From assembly GCF_014196535.1 (NCBI RefSeq), contig NZ_JACIDU010000002.1, positions 186,001-250,000 of the forward strand: 64,000 nucleotides of DNA, given 5' to 3'. This DNA is from Allorhizobium borbori. Lineage in GTDB: Bacteria > Pseudomonadota > Alphaproteobacteria > Rhizobiales > Rhizobiaceae. The translations under genes were made by a program, and so were the position numbers. The notes under the pieces were generated by a model. It searched no databases, had not been told where the DNA came from, and saw only the letters and a list, made by a program, of their open reading frames with translations. Each line of letters begins with the position of its first letter. Position 1 is the stretch's first letter. Shown here in pieces: positions 18,704 to 29,091 of the stretch.

Positions 18704-19588
18704 TCAAAGCTTGCCGACGAGGTCCTTGATCTGGGCTTCAACCAGCGGACGGATATCATCGCGCTCCAGGGCGAAGGCGAGATTGGCCATGATGAAGCCG
18801 TCCTTCGCACCGGTATCGTAGGTCTTGCCCGCAAACGGGAACGCCGCGAAGTCCTGCCCCTTGGCCAGCGTCAGCATGGCGTCGGTGAGTTGGATTTCAT
18901 TGCCCGCACCACGCTCCTGCGTGGAAAGAATATCGAAGATTTCCGGCTGCAGAATGTAGCGGCCATTGATGTAGAGATTGGAAGGTGCCGTACCCTTGGC
19001 AGGCTTTTCAACCATCTCCGTAATCTTGAAGCCGTTACCGACCTTGTCGCCGATGCCGACGATACCGTATTTGTGGGCCAGTTCCGGATCGCACTCTTCC
19101 ACGGCGATCACGTTGCCGCCGGACTTCTCGTAGAGATCGACCATGCCGGCCAGGCAACCCTTCTCACCCTTCATGATCATGTCGGGCAGCAGAACCGCGA
19201 AAGGCTCGTCGCCGACGATGTCGCGGGCGCACCAGACCGCGTGACCAAGGCCGAGCGGTGCCTGCTGGCGGGTGAAACTGGTGGTGCCGGCAGCCGGCAG
19301 GATATCGGCGAGCAGCTTGAGTTCGACCTTCTTGTTGCGTTCGCTCAGAGTGGCTTCAAGCTCGAAATTGATGTCGAAGTAGTCTTCGATTACACTCTTT
19401 CCGCGACCGGTCACGAAAATGAGGTGTTCGATTCCGGCCTCAAGGGCCTCTTCAACGACATACTGGAGCACTGGCTTGTCGACGACGGTCATCATTTCCT
19501 TCGGAACAGCCTTAGTGGCTGGCAGGAAACGGGTGCCGAGACCGGCAACAGGAAATACGGCTTTACGGATCTTTTTGCTAACTGCCAC
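18704..19588 (-). CDS. galU: UTP-glucose-1-phosphate uridylyltransferase
   Basis: A 294-residue GalU that makes UDP-glucose from UTP and glucose-1-phosphate, feeding cell-envelope polysaccharides. Seen: the nucleotide-binding start [23 protein letters not shown], (given in part) [11 protein letters not shown], the LLPDMIM segment with the metal-binding Asp, MVEKP, and the [13 protein letters not shown] block. Length is standard. It shares its substrate with GlgC and Pgm encoded about 37 kb away in this window, at the branch between glycogen and UDP-sugar synthesis. It is divergent from the transglycosylase gene. Confidence 0.96.
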   Translation of the reverse strand: MAVSKKIRKAVFPVAGLGTRFLPATKAVPKEMMTVVDKPVLQYVVEEALEAGIEHLIFVTGRGKSVIEDYFDINFELEATLSERNKKVELKLLADILPAAGTTSFTRQQAPLGLGHAVWCARDIVGDEPFAVLLPDMIMKGEKGCLAGMVDLYEKSGGNVIAVEECDPELAHKYGIVGIGDKVGNGFKITEMVEKPAKGTAPSNLYINGRYILQPEIFDILSTQERGAGNEIQLTDAMLTLAKGQDFAAFPFAGKTYDTGAKDGFIMANLAFALERDDIRPLVEAQIKDLVGKL

Positions 19589-19786
19589 GAATGCCTCCAG
19601 TGCAGAACAGGTTCATTTCTGCGTCATCCCCTCGATAGGGGCAAGTTACTACTTTTTTGCAAAGACCATGGGTCAGTTCAAGCCTTGGTAAAGAATTTGT
19701 TGACCGTAACGCGTTAAGTCTAAGCATTCACCGGTGTGATTCATATCGCGCCGAAAATGAACGCAAGAGTAACGGACACGAAGCAG

Positions 19787-20998
19787 ATGACCGGAACCGC
19801 AAGATTTGGCCTGAAAAGCCTGATAATCGCTGCCGCCATGGTCCTGGCACCGCTGCCCGCGCTGGCTGATCGCAATTTCCAGGCATGGATCAACAATTTT
19901 CAGCCGGTCGCCGCAAAGGCAGGCATCACCCAGAAGACATATAACACCGCTTTCGCAGGGGTCAGCGAGCCCGATCCGGAAGTGCTGCGCAAGGCAACCT
20001 ACCAGCCTGAATTCACAACGAAGGTCTGGGACTATCTCGACAGCCGGGTCAATCCGCACACGGTTGCCAATGGCCGCAAGATGGCCGCGGAATACAGCCG
20101 CCTGCTGGCTGGCATCGAGAAGCGCTTCAACGTCAACCGCTACGTCATCCTCGCCATCTGGTCGATGGAATCGAATTACGGTTCCGTTCTGGAAAACCCG
20201 GAACGGCTGCACAGCGTGCCGCGTGCGCTCGCGACGCTCGCTTATGCCGATCCCAAACGGTCGAACTATGCCCAGAAGCAGCTCATCGCCGCGCTGAAAA
20301 TCCTCCAGTCGGGCGATATCTCGCTCCGGAACCTGACGGGTTCGTGGGCAGGCGCCATGGGCCACACCCAGTTCATCCCCACCAGCTACCTGCTTTACGC
20401 CTATGATGCCGACGGTGATGGCAAGCGCGACATCTGGCATTCGGTGCCCGACGCCCTGGCGACGGCGGCAAACCTGCTTTCGAAAAACGGCTGGCAGGGC
20501 GGCAAGACCTGGGGCTATGAGACCGTTGTTCCCGCATCCGCGGCCAGGTTTGCCGGCAAGACGAAGACACTCAGCGAATGGGCGGCCCTTGGCCTCGTTC
20601 GCCCCAGCGGCAAGCCGTTCCCGCGTGGCGACGAACGCGCGCAGCTCAAGATGATGGGCGGGCCGAACGGTCCGGGCTTCCTGATGATGAAAAACTTCTT
20701 CGTCATCAAGAACTACAATGCCTCCGATTCCTATGCGCTGGCGGTCGGCCTTCTGGCCGATGAGATCGCCGGTCACGGGGGCATGCAGCAGCGCTGGCCC
20801 CGTCCGGCGGGCTCCATGGACATGAAGGACAAGTTCGAACTCCAGACTCGCATGAAGGCGCTCGGCTATTATAATGGCGAGGTCGATGGTAACTTCGGTT
20901 CCGGCTCGAAGGCGGCCATTTCCACGATCCAATCGCGCCTTGGCCTGCCGGCGGACGGAGAACCCTCGCTGCAGCTTCTGGAGAGACTGCGTCGTTAA
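19787..20998 (+). CDS. Lytic murein transglycosylase (MltB family, GH103) with peptidoglycan-binding domain
   Basis: A 403-residue exported enzyme that cleaves peptidoglycan glycan strands with 1,6-anhydro ring formation. A signal peptide (LKSLIIAAAMVLAPLPALA) is followed by an SLT_2/MltB domain containing the catalytic Glu in AIWSMESNYGSV, GSWAGAMGHTQFIPTSY and YDADGDGKRDIW. The last 65 residues form a PG_binding_1 domain (LQTRMKALGYYNGEVDGNFG). The start at 19787 gives the cleanest signal peptide; GTG 19736 and ATG 19757 are in frame. The SGNH-like gene follows after 17 bases, so they are probably co-transcribed. Confidence 0.92.
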   Translation: MTGTARFGLKSLIIAAAMVLAPLPALADRNFQAWINNFQPVAAKAGITQKTYNTAFAGVSEPDPEVLRKATYQPEFTTKVWDYLDSRVNPHTVANGRKMAAEYSRLLAGIEKRFNVNRYVILAIWSMESNYGSVLENPERLHSVPRALATLAYADPKRSNYAQKQLIAALKILQSGDISLRNLTGSWAGAMGHTQFIPTSYLLYAYDADGDGKRDIWHSVPDALATAANLLSKNGWQGGKTWGYETVVPASAARFAGKTKTLSEWAALGLVRPSGKPFPRGDERAQLKMMGGPNGPGFLMMKNFFVIKNYNASDSYALAVGLLADEIAGHGGMQQRWPRPAGSMDMKDKFELQTRMKALGYYNGEVDGNFGSGSKAAISTIQSRLGLPADGEPSLQLLERLRR

Positions 20999-21015
20999 CA
21001 ACGGAGAAGGCGGGC

Positions 21016-22212
21016 ATGAGGCTTCCGCTGGACAGGATCGACATCGGTGGCGCCCTTCTTCGGGTCAGGCGCACCGCAAGGATTGTCGTTTCGCTGGCCG
21101 TCGCCCTGATGCTCGCCATACCATTGACTGCCGGGGCGCAGGAGCGGAAGACCCTGCTCGACATGCTGTTCGGCAAGAAAACCGAGGCGCCGGCGTGGTC
21201 GACCTATCCGCCGCCGCCCCCGCCGGTGCAGCGCAATCAGCGCCCGCGCAAGCCCGCCAAACCGGCTGCGGCAACCACTCCCGCCCCTGTGATAGCCGAT
21301 GCGCCCGTGGAAAAGCGAGCAAATGCCCGGACCGTCCTGGTCGTCGGAGACTTTCTCGCCAACGGCCTTGGCGACGGGCTGATGGAGGCTTTCGCCAACG
21401 CGCCCGGCGTGGTGATCACCACAAGGCAAAGCGGTTCCTCCGGCCTTGTCCGCGAGGATTTCTATAATTGGCGGCAGGAACTGCCGGGGATGCTCGATGA
21501 AGTGAAGCCGTCCGCCGTCGTCGTCCTGCTTGGCGCCAATGACCGCCAGCAGATCGACCTTCCCGATGGGACGCGAAAGTTCGGCTCCGACGAATGGTTT
21601 GCCGAATATGGCCGTCGCAGTGCGGCCCTTGCCACCCTCGTCGAAGGGCGCAAGATACCACTGCTGTGGGTGGGGCTGCCGCCCTTCCAGTCCCCGTCCA
21701 TGAGCGCCGACGCCGTCAAGCTGAACCTGTTGCTGCGCAAGGCGGCGGAACAGGCGGGCGGCGACTTCATCGACATATGGGACGGTTTTGCCGATGAGGC
21801 CGGCAAATTCGTCACCACGGGTTCGGACATCAATGGCAAGCCCGCCCGCCTGCGCGGCACGGATGGCATCGGCCTCAGCAAGGCCGGCAAGCGCAAGCTT
21901 GCCTTCTATCTGGAAAAACCGATCAAGGATCTTCTCGGCGGCGATGCCGCACCAATGACCGCGGAAGGGCTGCGCCTGGAAACGAAAGACCTGCCCGGCC
22001 TCGGCACACCGGCACCCGCCAACCGTGACCTGCCCGCAAACACCATGCCCGTATCCATCACCGATCCGGCGCTCGATGGCGGCGATGAATTGCTCGGCAC
22101 CCGTCCCGCTTCCAGGCAATCCGCGCTTTCACCGCGCGATCTGCTGGTCGAGCATGGCGAGATCGCCCCCGCGCCCGCTGGCCGGGCGGACAATGCCCGC
22201 TTCACACCCTGA
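21016..22212 (+). CDS. DUF459/SGNH-hydrolase-fold protein lacking catalytic Ser and His
   Basis: A 398-residue predicted exported protein. An N-terminal hydrophobic segment (IVVSLAVALMLAIPLTAGA) leads to a Pro-rich linker and a DUF459 domain of the SGNH-hydrolase fold (about residues 105-310). Block III is recognisable (VLLGANDRQQI). Block I, normally GDS with the nucleophilic Ser, reads VVGDFLANGLGDGL, and block V, normally DxxH, reads GTDGIGLSKAG. Both catalytic positions are therefore replaced. It is probably a non-enzymatic binding or structural protein, or uses other chemistry; this is inference. It follows the MltB-type gene by 17 bases, hinting at a cell-wall or glycan context. Confidence 0.82.
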   Translation: MRLPLDRIDIGGALLRVRRTARIVVSLAVALMLAIPLTAGAQERKTLLDMLFGKKTEAPAWSTYPPPPPPVQRNQRPRKPAKPAAATTPAPVIADAPVEKRANARTVLVVGDFLANGLGDGLMEAFANAPGVVITTRQSGSSGLVREDFYNWRQELPGMLDEVKPSAVVVLLGANDRQQIDLPDGTRKFGSDEWFAEYGRRSAALATLVEGRKIPLLWVGLPPFQSPSMSADAVKLNLLLRKAAEQAGGDFIDIWDGFADEAGKFVTTGSDINGKPARLRGTDGIGLSKAGKRKLAFYLEKPIKDLLGGDAAPMTAEGLRLETKDLPGLGTPAPANRDLPANTMPVSITDPALDGGDELLGTRPASRQSALSPRDLLVEHGEIAPAPAGRADNARFTP

Positions 22213-22242
22213 CACGCGAGAACCGCGCCCGCGCCTGAAACG

Positions 22243-22270
22243 GAAAACGGGCCGCGAACGGCCCGTTTTC
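22243..22270. terminator. Bidirectional terminator between the SGNH gene and gltD
   Basis: An 11-bp stem GAAAACGGGCC with its complement, loop GCGAAC, between converging genes. Confidence 0.92.
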
Positions 22271-22289
22271 TCAATTCTGCGATCATCAA

Positions 22290-23744
22290 TCAGCGCGGCA
22301 GAACCGAAGCCCCCATCAGAGCCTCGTCGATGGCGCGGGCGGCCTGACGGCCTTCGCGGATGGCCCAGACGACCAGCGACTGGCCGCGACGCACATCACC
22401 TGCCGACCACAGCTTGTCCACCGAAGTCTTGTAATCCTCGGTGTTGGCAACGACATTGGTCGAGCCGCGACGGTCGGTGTTAAGCTTCAGCTTGCCTTCG
22501 AGATCCTTCAGCACGCTATCCGTGAACGGGCCGGAGAAGCCGATGGCGATGAAGGCGAGATCGGCCTTGATGATGAACTCGGTGCCGGCGATCGGCTTGC
22601 GCTTCTCGTCCACCTGGCAGCACTTCACGCCGGTCAACTGACCGTCTTCGCCCACGAACTCAAGCGTTGCCACCTGGAACTCGCGCACCGCACCTTCGGC
22701 CTGCGAGGAGGAGGTGCGCATCTTCGTGGCCCAGTAGGGCCAGACAGCGAGCTTGTCTTCCTTTTCCGGCGGCATAGGGCGGATGTCGAGCTGCGTGACC
22801 TTAACCGCGCCCTGACGGAACGCCGTACCGACGCAGTCGGACGCGGTATCCCCACCGCCCACGACGACGACATGCTTGCCGCCGGCGAGGATCGGATCGG
22901 ACGGCCAGCCGACGCTGTCAATGTTTTCGCGACCGACGCGGCGGTTCTGCTGCACCAGATAGGGCATGGCATCATAGACGCCGTGCAGGTCCGCACCGCC
23001 GATGCCGGCCGGGCGCGGCGTTTCGGAGCCGCCGCAGTAAAGAACGGCGTCGTATTCGGAAAGCAGCGTTTCCATCTTCACGTCCACGCCGACATTGACG
23101 CCGTAGTGGAAAGTGACGCCTTCGCCGCGGATCTGCTCGACGCGACGATCGATGAAGTTCTTCTCCATCTTGAAGTCCGGAATACCGTAGCGCAGCAGGC
23201 CGCCGGCCTTGGATTCGCGCTCATAGACGTGAACCTCATGACCCGAGCGGCCAAGCTGCTGGGCAGCCGCAAGACCGGACGGGCCGGACCCGATGATGGC
23301 GACCTTCTTGCCGGTGTGGACCGTCGCCGGCTGCGGCACGATGAAGCCGAGTTCATAGGCCTTGTCGGCAATCGCCTGTTCCACCGTCTTGATGGCGACC
23401 GGCGCGTCTTCGAGGTTCAGCGTGCAGGCTTCCTCGCAGGGTGCCGGACAAACACGGCCGGTGAATTCCGGGAAGTTGTTGGTCGAATGCAGGTTGCGGA
23501 TCGCCTCTTCCCAGTTGCCGCTATACACCAGATCGTTCCAGTCCGGGATCTGGTTGTGCACGGGACAGCCGGTCGGGCCGTGGCAATAGGGAATGCCGCA
23601 ATCCATGCAACGCGCCGATTGCTTCTGCACCTCGGCGTCCGACATCGGAATGGTGAATTCGCGGAAATGGCGGATACGGTCGGAGGCGGGCTGATACTTT
23701 GCCACCTGCCGGTCGATTTCCAGAAAACCTGTAACCTTACCCAT
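22290..23744 (-). CDS. gltD: Glutamate synthase (NADPH) small subunit
   Basis: A 484-residue GltD. It carries FAD and low-potential iron-sulfur clusters and passes electrons from NADPH to GltB for converting glutamine and 2-oxoglutarate to two glutamates. Seen: N-terminal cysteine clusters (ARCMDCGIPYCHGPTGCPV and CPAPCEEACTLN), the FAD-binding KVAIIGSGPSGLAAAQQL, and the NADPH-binding VVVVGGGDTASDCVG. GAGGAACG stands just before the ATG. It is the last gene of a gltB-small ORF-gltD operon; the preceding 56-codon ORF ends 14 bases before its start. Confidence 0.96.
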   Translation of the reverse strand: MGKVTGFLEIDRQVAKYQPASDRIRHFREFTIPMSDAEVQKQSARCMDCGIPYCHGPTGCPVHNQIPDWNDLVYSGNWEEAIRNLHSTNNFPEFTGRVCPAPCEEACTLNLEDAPVAIKTVEQAIADKAYELGFIVPQPATVHTGKKVAIIGSGPSGLAAAQQLGRSGHEVHVYERESKAGGLLRYGIPDFKMEKNFIDRRVEQIRGEGVTFHYGVNVGVDVKMETLLSEYDAVLYCGGSETPRPAGIGGADLHGVYDAMPYLVQQNRRVGRENIDSVGWPSDPILAGGKHVVVVGGGDTASDCVGTAFRQGAVKVTQLDIRPMPPEKEDKLAVWPYWATKMRTSSSQAEGAVREFQVATLEFVGEDGQLTGVKCCQVDEKRKPIAGTEFIIKADLAFIAIGFSGPFTDSVLKDLEGKLKLNTDRRGSTNVVANTEDYKTSVDKLWSAGDVRRGQSLVVWAIREGRQAARAIDEALMGASVLPR

Positions 23745-23758
23745 TTTCGTTCCTCAGA

Positions 23759-23929
23759 TCATAGAGGTGGCCATGTCGGCCCCCAGTACCAGTAGGCGAA
23801 GCCTGTCAGCGCCCCCAGCACGATGAATTCCACGTCAAGTTGACCGTTCACGATGGCCGCAGCCGCCGGCACGGCGACCGCGATCATCACCGCCATCACC
23901 CGGTGACGGATGATGGCGCTCCGCCTCAT
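23759..23929 (-). CDS. 56-residue membrane protein between gltB and gltD
   Basis: A small ORF whose ATG overlaps the gltB stop codon (ATGA, four bases shared) and whose stop lies 14 bases before the gltD start. The product begins [20 protein letters not shown], with a basic N-terminus and one hydrophobic segment ([15 protein letters not shown]), then a second hydrophobic stretch ([17 protein letters not shown]) ending WPPL. It therefore looks like a one- or two-helix membrane protein. The tight spacing on both sides argues for translation within the glt operon. A short hypothetical gene at this position is, from memory, also annotated in S. meliloti. Function is unknown. Confidence 0.75.
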   Translation of the reverse strand: MRRSAIIRHRVMAVMIAVAVPAAAAIVNGQLDVEFIVLGALTGFAYWYWGPTWPPL

Positions 23930-26900
23930 TCGGCAGCGACACCCATCTTCATGCGCTCCATGTCCTCAAGCGCGCGGCGGTACTCGACCGGCATGACCTT
24001 GCGGAACTTCGGACGGAAGTCGCTCCAGCGGTCGAGGATTTCCTTGGCACGCAGCGAACCCGTGTAGTGAAGATGGTTCGAGACGAGCTGATAGAGGCGC
24101 TCCTCATCGTGGCGCGTCATATCCTCGGAAACGTCCACACGCCCCTTGTGCATGATGTCGCCGCCGTGATGGTGCAGCTTTTCCAGCATGTCGTCCTCTT
24201 CCGGAACCGGCTCGAGTTCGACCATCGCCATGTTGCAGCGCTTGGCGAAATCGCCGCTTTCGTCCAGGACATAGGCCACGCCGCCCGACATGCCCGCTGC
24301 AAAGTTGCGGCCGGTCTTGCCGAGAACGACGACGATGCCGCCCGTCATGTATTCGCAGCCATGGTCGCCCACGCCTTCGACAACGGCCACCGCACCGGAG
24401 TTGCGGACAGCGAAGCGCTCGCCGGCGACACCGCGGAAGTAGCACTCGCCGGAGATCGCGCCGTAAAGCACGGTGTTGCCGACGATGATTGACTCTTCCG
24501 CCACGATCCGGGTGTTTTCCGGCGGACGGACGATGATGCGGCCGCCCGAAAGCCCCTTGCCGACATAGTCGTTACCGTCGCCAATCAGGTCGAAGGTCAC
24601 GCCGCGCATCAGGAACGCACCGAAGGACTGGCCCGCCGTACCGCGCAGCGTCACATGGATCGTATCGTCCTTGAGGCCCTTCTGGCCCCAGCGCTTGGCA
24701 ACAGCGCCCGACAACATGGCGCCCGCCGAACGGTCGACGTTCTTGATGGCCACGTCGATGACGACCGGCTCCTTGCTTTCGATCGAAGGCGTTGCCTTTT
24801 CGATCAGCTTGCGGTCGAGAACGTCCTCGATCGGGTGGTGCTGGCGCTCGGTCCAGTAGGTCTTCTCCTTCGGAGCCTCCACCTTGTGGAAGATCTTCGA
24901 GAAGTCGAGACCCTGAGCCTTCCAGTGCTCGATTGCGGCTTCCTTCACCAGCAGTTCCGAAGCACCGATGATTTCATCGAGCTTGCGGACGCCGAGCGAA
25001 GCAAGGATTTCGCGCACTTCTTCCGCAACGAAGAAGAAGTAGTTGATGACATGCTCCGGCGTACCCTTGAAGCGCTTGCGCAGGACCGGGTCCTGGGTGG
25101 CAACGCCAACCGGGCAGGTGTTCAGGTGGCACTTGCGCATCATGATGCAGCCGGCGGCAATCAGCGGCGCGGTGGCGAAGCCGAACTCGTCGGCCCCGAG
25201 CAGCGCCCCGATGATGACGTCGCGACCAGTCTTCAGACCGCCATCGACCTGAAGGGCGACGCGCGAACGCAGTCCGTTCAGCACCAGCGTCTGCTGGGTT
25301 TCGGCCAGGCCGATTTCCCAAGGCGAACCGGCATGCTTGACCGAGGTCAGCGGCGAGGCGCCCGTGCCGCCGTCGAAGCCGGCAATGGTGATATGGTCGG
25401 CACGCGCCTTGGCGACACCGGCGGCAACCGTGCCCACGCCCACTTCCGAAACGAGCTTCACGGAAATATCGGAGGTCGGGTTGACGTTCTTCAGATCGTA
25501 GATGAGCTGGGCCAGGTCTTCGATCGAATAGATGTCGTGGTGCGGCGGCGGCGAGATAAGGCCGACGCCCGGCGTGGAGTGACGGGTCTTGGCAATCGTC
25601 GCATCGACCTTGTGGCCGGGCAACTGGCCGCCTTCGCCGGGCTTGGCGCCCTGCGCGACCTTGATCTGCAGCATGTCGGCATTGACCAGATATTCGGTGG
25701 TCACACCGAAGCGGCCGGAGGCCACCTGCTTGATGGCGGAACGTTCGGGGTTCGGCGAACCGTCGAGCAGCGGGTAGTAGCGTTCGGCTTCCTCGCCGCC
25801 CTCACCGGTGTTCGACTTGCCGCCGATGCGGTTCATGGCGACGGCAAGCGTCGTATGCGCCTCACGGCTGATCGAGCCGAAGGACATGGCGCCGGTGGCG
25901 AAACGCTTGACGATCTCGGCAGCCGGCTCGACTTCATCGAGCGCAACCGGCTTGCGGCCGATCTCTTCCGCCGTCTTGACCCGGAACAGGCCGCGAATGG
26001 CGTTCATGCGCAGCGTGCTCTCGTTGATCATCTTCGCGAATTCGCGATAGCGATCCTGGCTGTTGCCGCGCACGGCGTGCTGAAGCTCGGCCACCGCATC
26101 CGGCGTCCAGGCGTGGCTTTCGCCGCGCATGCGGTAGGCATATTCGCCGCCCACTTCGAGCGTCGAGGCCAGAACAGGGTCCTTGCCGAAAGCCGCGGTA
26201 TGGCGACGAACGGTTTCCTCGGCGATTTCCTTGAGGCCAACGCCTTCGATGGTGGTCGCCGTGCCGAAGAAATACTGCTCCACGACTTCCGACGACAGGC
26301 CGATGGCGTCGAAGATCTGCGCGCCGCAATAGGACTGGTAGGTCGAGATGCCCATCTTGGACATGACCTTGAGCAGACCCTTTCCGACGGCCTTGATGAA
26401 GCGGTAGACCACTTCGTCTTCAGACACTTCCTTCGGATATTCACCGTGCTTGTGCAGGTCGAGCAGCGTGTCGAAGGCGAGATAGGGGTTGATCGCTTCC
26501 GCGCCGTAGCCGGCAAGGCACGCGAAGTGGTGCACTTCGCGCGGCTCACCGGATTCCACCACGAGACCGACCGAGGTGCGCAGACCCTTGCGGATCAGGT
26601 GATGGTGCACGGCAGCGGTTGCCAGCAGCGCCGGGATCGCGATGCGATCCGGCCCCATCTGGCGGTCGGAGAGAACGATGATGTTGTAGCCGCCCTTCAC
26701 CGCCGCTTCGGCACGTTCGCACAGGCGTTCCAGAATTTCCGGCATGCCTTCAGCGCCACGCTCTGCGTCATAGGTGAAGTCAAGCGTCTTGGTGTCGAAA
26801 CGGTCTTCCGTGTGGCCGATGGAGCGGATCTTTTCCAGATCGCCATTGGTCAGGATCGGCTGACGCACTTCCAGACGCTTGGCGTGCGAGGCGCCCTCGT

Positions 26901-28653
26901 GGTCGAGAATGTTCGGGCGCGGGCCGATGAACGACACGAGGCTCATCACCAGTTCTTCGCGGATCGGGTCGATCGGCGGGTTGGTGACCTGCGCAAAGTT
27001 CTGCTTGAAGTAGGTATAGAGCAGCTTCGACTTCGACGACATGGCCGAGATCGGGGTGTCCGTACCCATCGAGCCGATGGCTTCCTGACCGGTGGTGGCC
27101 ATGGGCGACATCAGAAGCTTGGTGTCTTCCTTGGAGTAGCCGAAGGCCTGCTGGCGGTCGAGCAGCGAAACGTCACGACGCAGCGCGCGCGGTTCCACCG
27201 GCTTCAGTTCTTCCAGAATGAGCTGGGTGCGATCCAGCCACTCGCGATAGGGGTGGCGGCCGGCGAGTTCGCCCTTGATCTCCTCGTCGGAGACGATGCG
27301 GCCCTTTTCCATGTCGATGAGCAGCATCTTGCCCGGCTGGAGGCGCCACTTCTTGACGATCCGCTCTTCATCCACCGGCAGCGTGCCGGCTTCGGAGGCC
27401 AGAATGATGCGGTCGTCGTCGGTGACGAGATAGCGGGCCGGACGCAGGCCGTTACGGTCGAGCGTCGCGCCGATCTGCTTGCCATCGGTGAAGCAGACGG
27501 CGGCGGGGCCGTCCCACGGCTCCATCAGGGCGGCATGATACTCGTAGAACGCCTTGCGTTCGGCACCCATGAGCTGGTTGCCGGCCCAGGCTTCCGGAAT
27601 GAGCATCATCACGGCATGCGCCATGGAGTAGCCGCCGCGCAGCAGGAATTCCAGCGCGTTGTCGAAGCAGGCGGTGTCCGACTGACCCTCATAGGAGATC
27701 GGCCACAGCTTGGAAATGTCGGAGCCGAACAGCGGCGAGGACACCGAAGCCTGACGCGCCGCCATCCAGTTGACGTTGCCGCGCAGCGTGTTGATTTCGC
27801 CGTTATGGGCAACCATGCGATAGGGGTGCGCCAGCTTCCACGACGGGAAGGTGTTGGTCGAGAAGCGCTGGTGGACGAGCGCCACGGCCGACTCGAAACG
27901 CGGGTCCGCAAGGTCCTTGTAATAGGCGCCGACCTGATAGGCCAGGAACATGCCCTTGTAGACGATGGTCGAGGACGACAGCGAGACGGGATAGAAGTTC
28001 TGGTTTTCCTTGCCGCCGGCCGCATCATAGATACGGTTGGAGATGACCTTGCGGATCAGGAACAGCTTGCGTTCGAAATCGAGCGTCGTCGCGGCATCCT
28101 TGCCGGCGCCGATGAAGACCTGAACATGGTGCGGTTCGGTGGCGGCGATATCCGGCGCCTTGGAGAGCGAGGAATTGTCGACCGGCACATCGCGGAAGCC
28201 GAGCAGCGTCTGACCTTCCTCGGCCACGACGGTCGCGATCACATCCTTGAAGTGAGCGATCTGTGCGTCGTTACGCGGCATGAAGAAGTGACCGACAGCA
28301 TATTCGCCAGCCTTCGGCAGCACGACGCCCTGCGCAGCCATTTCCTCGCGGAAGAAACGGTCGGGGATCTGCACGAGAATGCCCGCGCCATCACCCATCA
28401 ACGGGTCTGCGCCGACAGCACCGCGATGCGTCAGGTTTTCGAGGATGAAAAGACCGTCCTTGACGATCTGGTGCGACTTCTGGCCCTTCATATGGGCGAT
28501 GAAGCCAACGCCGCAGGCGTCGTGTTCATTCTTCGGATCGTAAAGGCCCTGCGCTTCCGGCAATCCGGTGGGACAGTTTTTCGCCCCGGCGGAGATTTCA
28601 GCGCCGGCGACCGGCACGCCCGTTTCAGTTGCGACAGGATGGAACTTCGTCAT
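23926..28653 (-). CDS. gltB: Glutamate synthase (NADPH) large subunit
   Basis: A 1575-residue GltB. The N-terminal glutaminase domain begins at Cys47 ([12 protein letters not shown]); the first 46 residues are probably a propeptide removed so that Cys47 becomes the nucleophile, as in known glutamate synthases. Then come the central domain, the FMN-binding synthase domain ([45 protein letters not shown]) with the 3Fe-4S cysteines in [14 protein letters not shown], and the C-terminal beta-helix domain ([24 protein letters not shown]). It assimilates nitrogen from glutamine. AAGGAG lies 9 bases before the ATG. First gene of an operon with the small membrane ORF and gltD. Confidence 0.97.
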   Translation of the reverse strand: MTKFHPVATETGVPVAGAEISAGAKNCPTGLPEAQGLYDPKNEHDACGVGFIAHMKGQKSHQIVKDGLFILENLTHRGAVGADPLMGDGAGILVQIPDRFFREEMAAQGVVLPKAGEYAVGHFFMPRNDAQIAHFKDVIATVVAEEGQTLLGFRDVPVDNSSLSKAPDIAATEPHHVQVFIGAGKDAATTLDFERKLFLIRKVISNRIYDAAGGKENQNFYPVSLSSSTIVYKGMFLAYQVGAYYKDLADPRFESAVALVHQRFSTNTFPSWKLAHPYRMVAHNGEINTLRGNVNWMAARQASVSSPLFGSDISKLWPISYEGQSDTACFDNALEFLLRGGYSMAHAVMMLIPEAWAGNQLMGAERKAFYEYHAALMEPWDGPAAVCFTDGKQIGATLDRNGLRPARYLVTDDDRIILASEAGTLPVDEERIVKKWRLQPGKMLLIDMEKGRIVSDEEIKGELAGRHPYREWLDRTQLILEELKPVEPRALRRDVSLLDRQQAFGYSKEDTKLLMSPMATTGQEAIGSMGTDTPISAMSSKSKLLYTYFKQNFAQVTNPPIDPIREELVMSLVSFIGPRPNILDHEGASHAKRLEVRQPILTNGDLEKIRSIGHTEDRFDTKTLDFTYDAERGAEGMPEILERLCERAEAAVKGGYNIIVLSDRQMGPDRIAIPALLATAAVHHHLIRKGLRTSVGLVVESGEPREVHHFACLAGYGAEAINPYLAFDTLLDLHKHGEYPKEVSEDEVVYRFIKAVGKGLLKVMSKMGISTYQSYCGAQIFDAIGLSSEVVEQYFFGTATTIEGVGLKEIAEETVRRHTAAFGKDPVLASTLEVGGEYAYRMRGESHAWTPDAVAELQHAVRGNSQDRYREFAKMINESTLRMNAIRGLFRVKTAEEIGRKPVALDEVEPAAEIVKRFATGAMSFGSISREAHTTLAVAMNRIGGKSNTGEGGEEAERYYPLLDGSPNPERSAIKQVASGRFGVTTEYLVNADMLQIKVAQGAKPGEGGQLPGHKVDATIAKTRHSTPGVGLISPPPHHDIYSIEDLAQLIYDLKNVNPTSDISVKLVSEVGVGTVAAGVAKARADHITIAGFDGGTGASPLTSVKHAGSPWEIGLAETQQTLVLNGLRSRVALQVDGGLKTGRDVIIGALLGADEFGFATAPLIAAGCIMMRKCHLNTCPVGVATQDPVLRKRFKGTPEHVINYFFFVAEEVREILASLGVRKLDEIIGASELLVKEAAIEHWKAQGLDFSKIFHKVEAPKEKTYWTERQHHPIEDVLDRKLIEKATPSIESKEPVVIDVAIKNVDRSAGAMLSGAVAKRWGQKGLKDDTIHVTLRGTAGQSFGAFLMRGVTFDLIGDGNDYVGKGLSGGRIIVRPPENTRIVAEESIIVGNTVLYGAISGECYFRGVAGERFAVRNSGAVAVVEGVGDHGCEYMTGGIVVVLGKTGRNFAAGMSGGVAYVLDESGDFAKRCNMAMVELEPVPEEDDMLEKLHHHGGDIMHKGRVDVSEDMTRHDEERLYQLVSNHLHYTGSLRAKEILDRWSDFRPKFRKVMPVEYRRALEDMERMKMGVAAE

Positions 28654-29091
28654 CGCCTAATCTCCTTGAAGGCCGGCCGAAGGGGCCGCATGCGAACCTT
28701 ACCGCTTGTCGCCATGCCCCGCGCCCGGAGCTTAGCGTAAAAAATCGGCCAGACCAGAGATTTCTCCCGCCCAGCGCGATCTCGAATTCAATAATTAGGA
28801 CAGTCATTCTGTCCTAATTCTCATTCCCTATGACAGAAATACCGACTTATGACAAGACCGCACTGCAAAAATAGAGTTCAGCTTTCATCGAAAAATTTCG
28901 ACGTTCGCGAGAGTGGCGACATAAAATTTCACGCCAGCCGATATATCAAGCAGAACATTACCCTGGCCGATATGTCCGAAACGGGATCATCCTTTGCAGT
29001 TGACGCTCGCCGCTCTGCCCCGCTACGAATTGCGTGCGGCAAACGCCCGCAATTTCCGCACGCAGCCAAGATTTTCAGAAGTGGTACCGCC
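28654..29091. other. Divergent intergenic region gltB / ltaE
   Basis: 438 bases without a convincing gene. It contains the leader of gltB, the palindrome described separately, and the direct repeats TATGACA at about 28829 and 28847. The frame of ltaE is open back to 28849, but that stretch has no family similarity and a more AT-rich composition, so it is read as non-coding. Confidence 0.6.
28793..28819. promoter_or_regulatory. Perfect 11-bp palindrome upstream of gltB
   Basis: AATTAGGACAG and its exact complement are separated by TCATT. It sits 140 bases before gltB and 273 bases before ltaE. The AT-rich ends, 16-base centre spacing and lack of a U-tract favour a transcription-factor operator. 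The regulator is not identified. Confidence 0.65.

Noticed and set aside
24655..28740. A 1361-codon open frame on the plus strand opposite gltB
   Set aside because: It is fully antisense to an unmistakable glutamate synthase gene and shows no recognisable domain; long antisense frames are common opposite high-GC coding DNA.
28849..29091. Upstream extension of the threonine aldolase frame
   Set aside because: The family N-terminus begins at 29092, and the extension covers the divergent regulatory region without similarity to the family.
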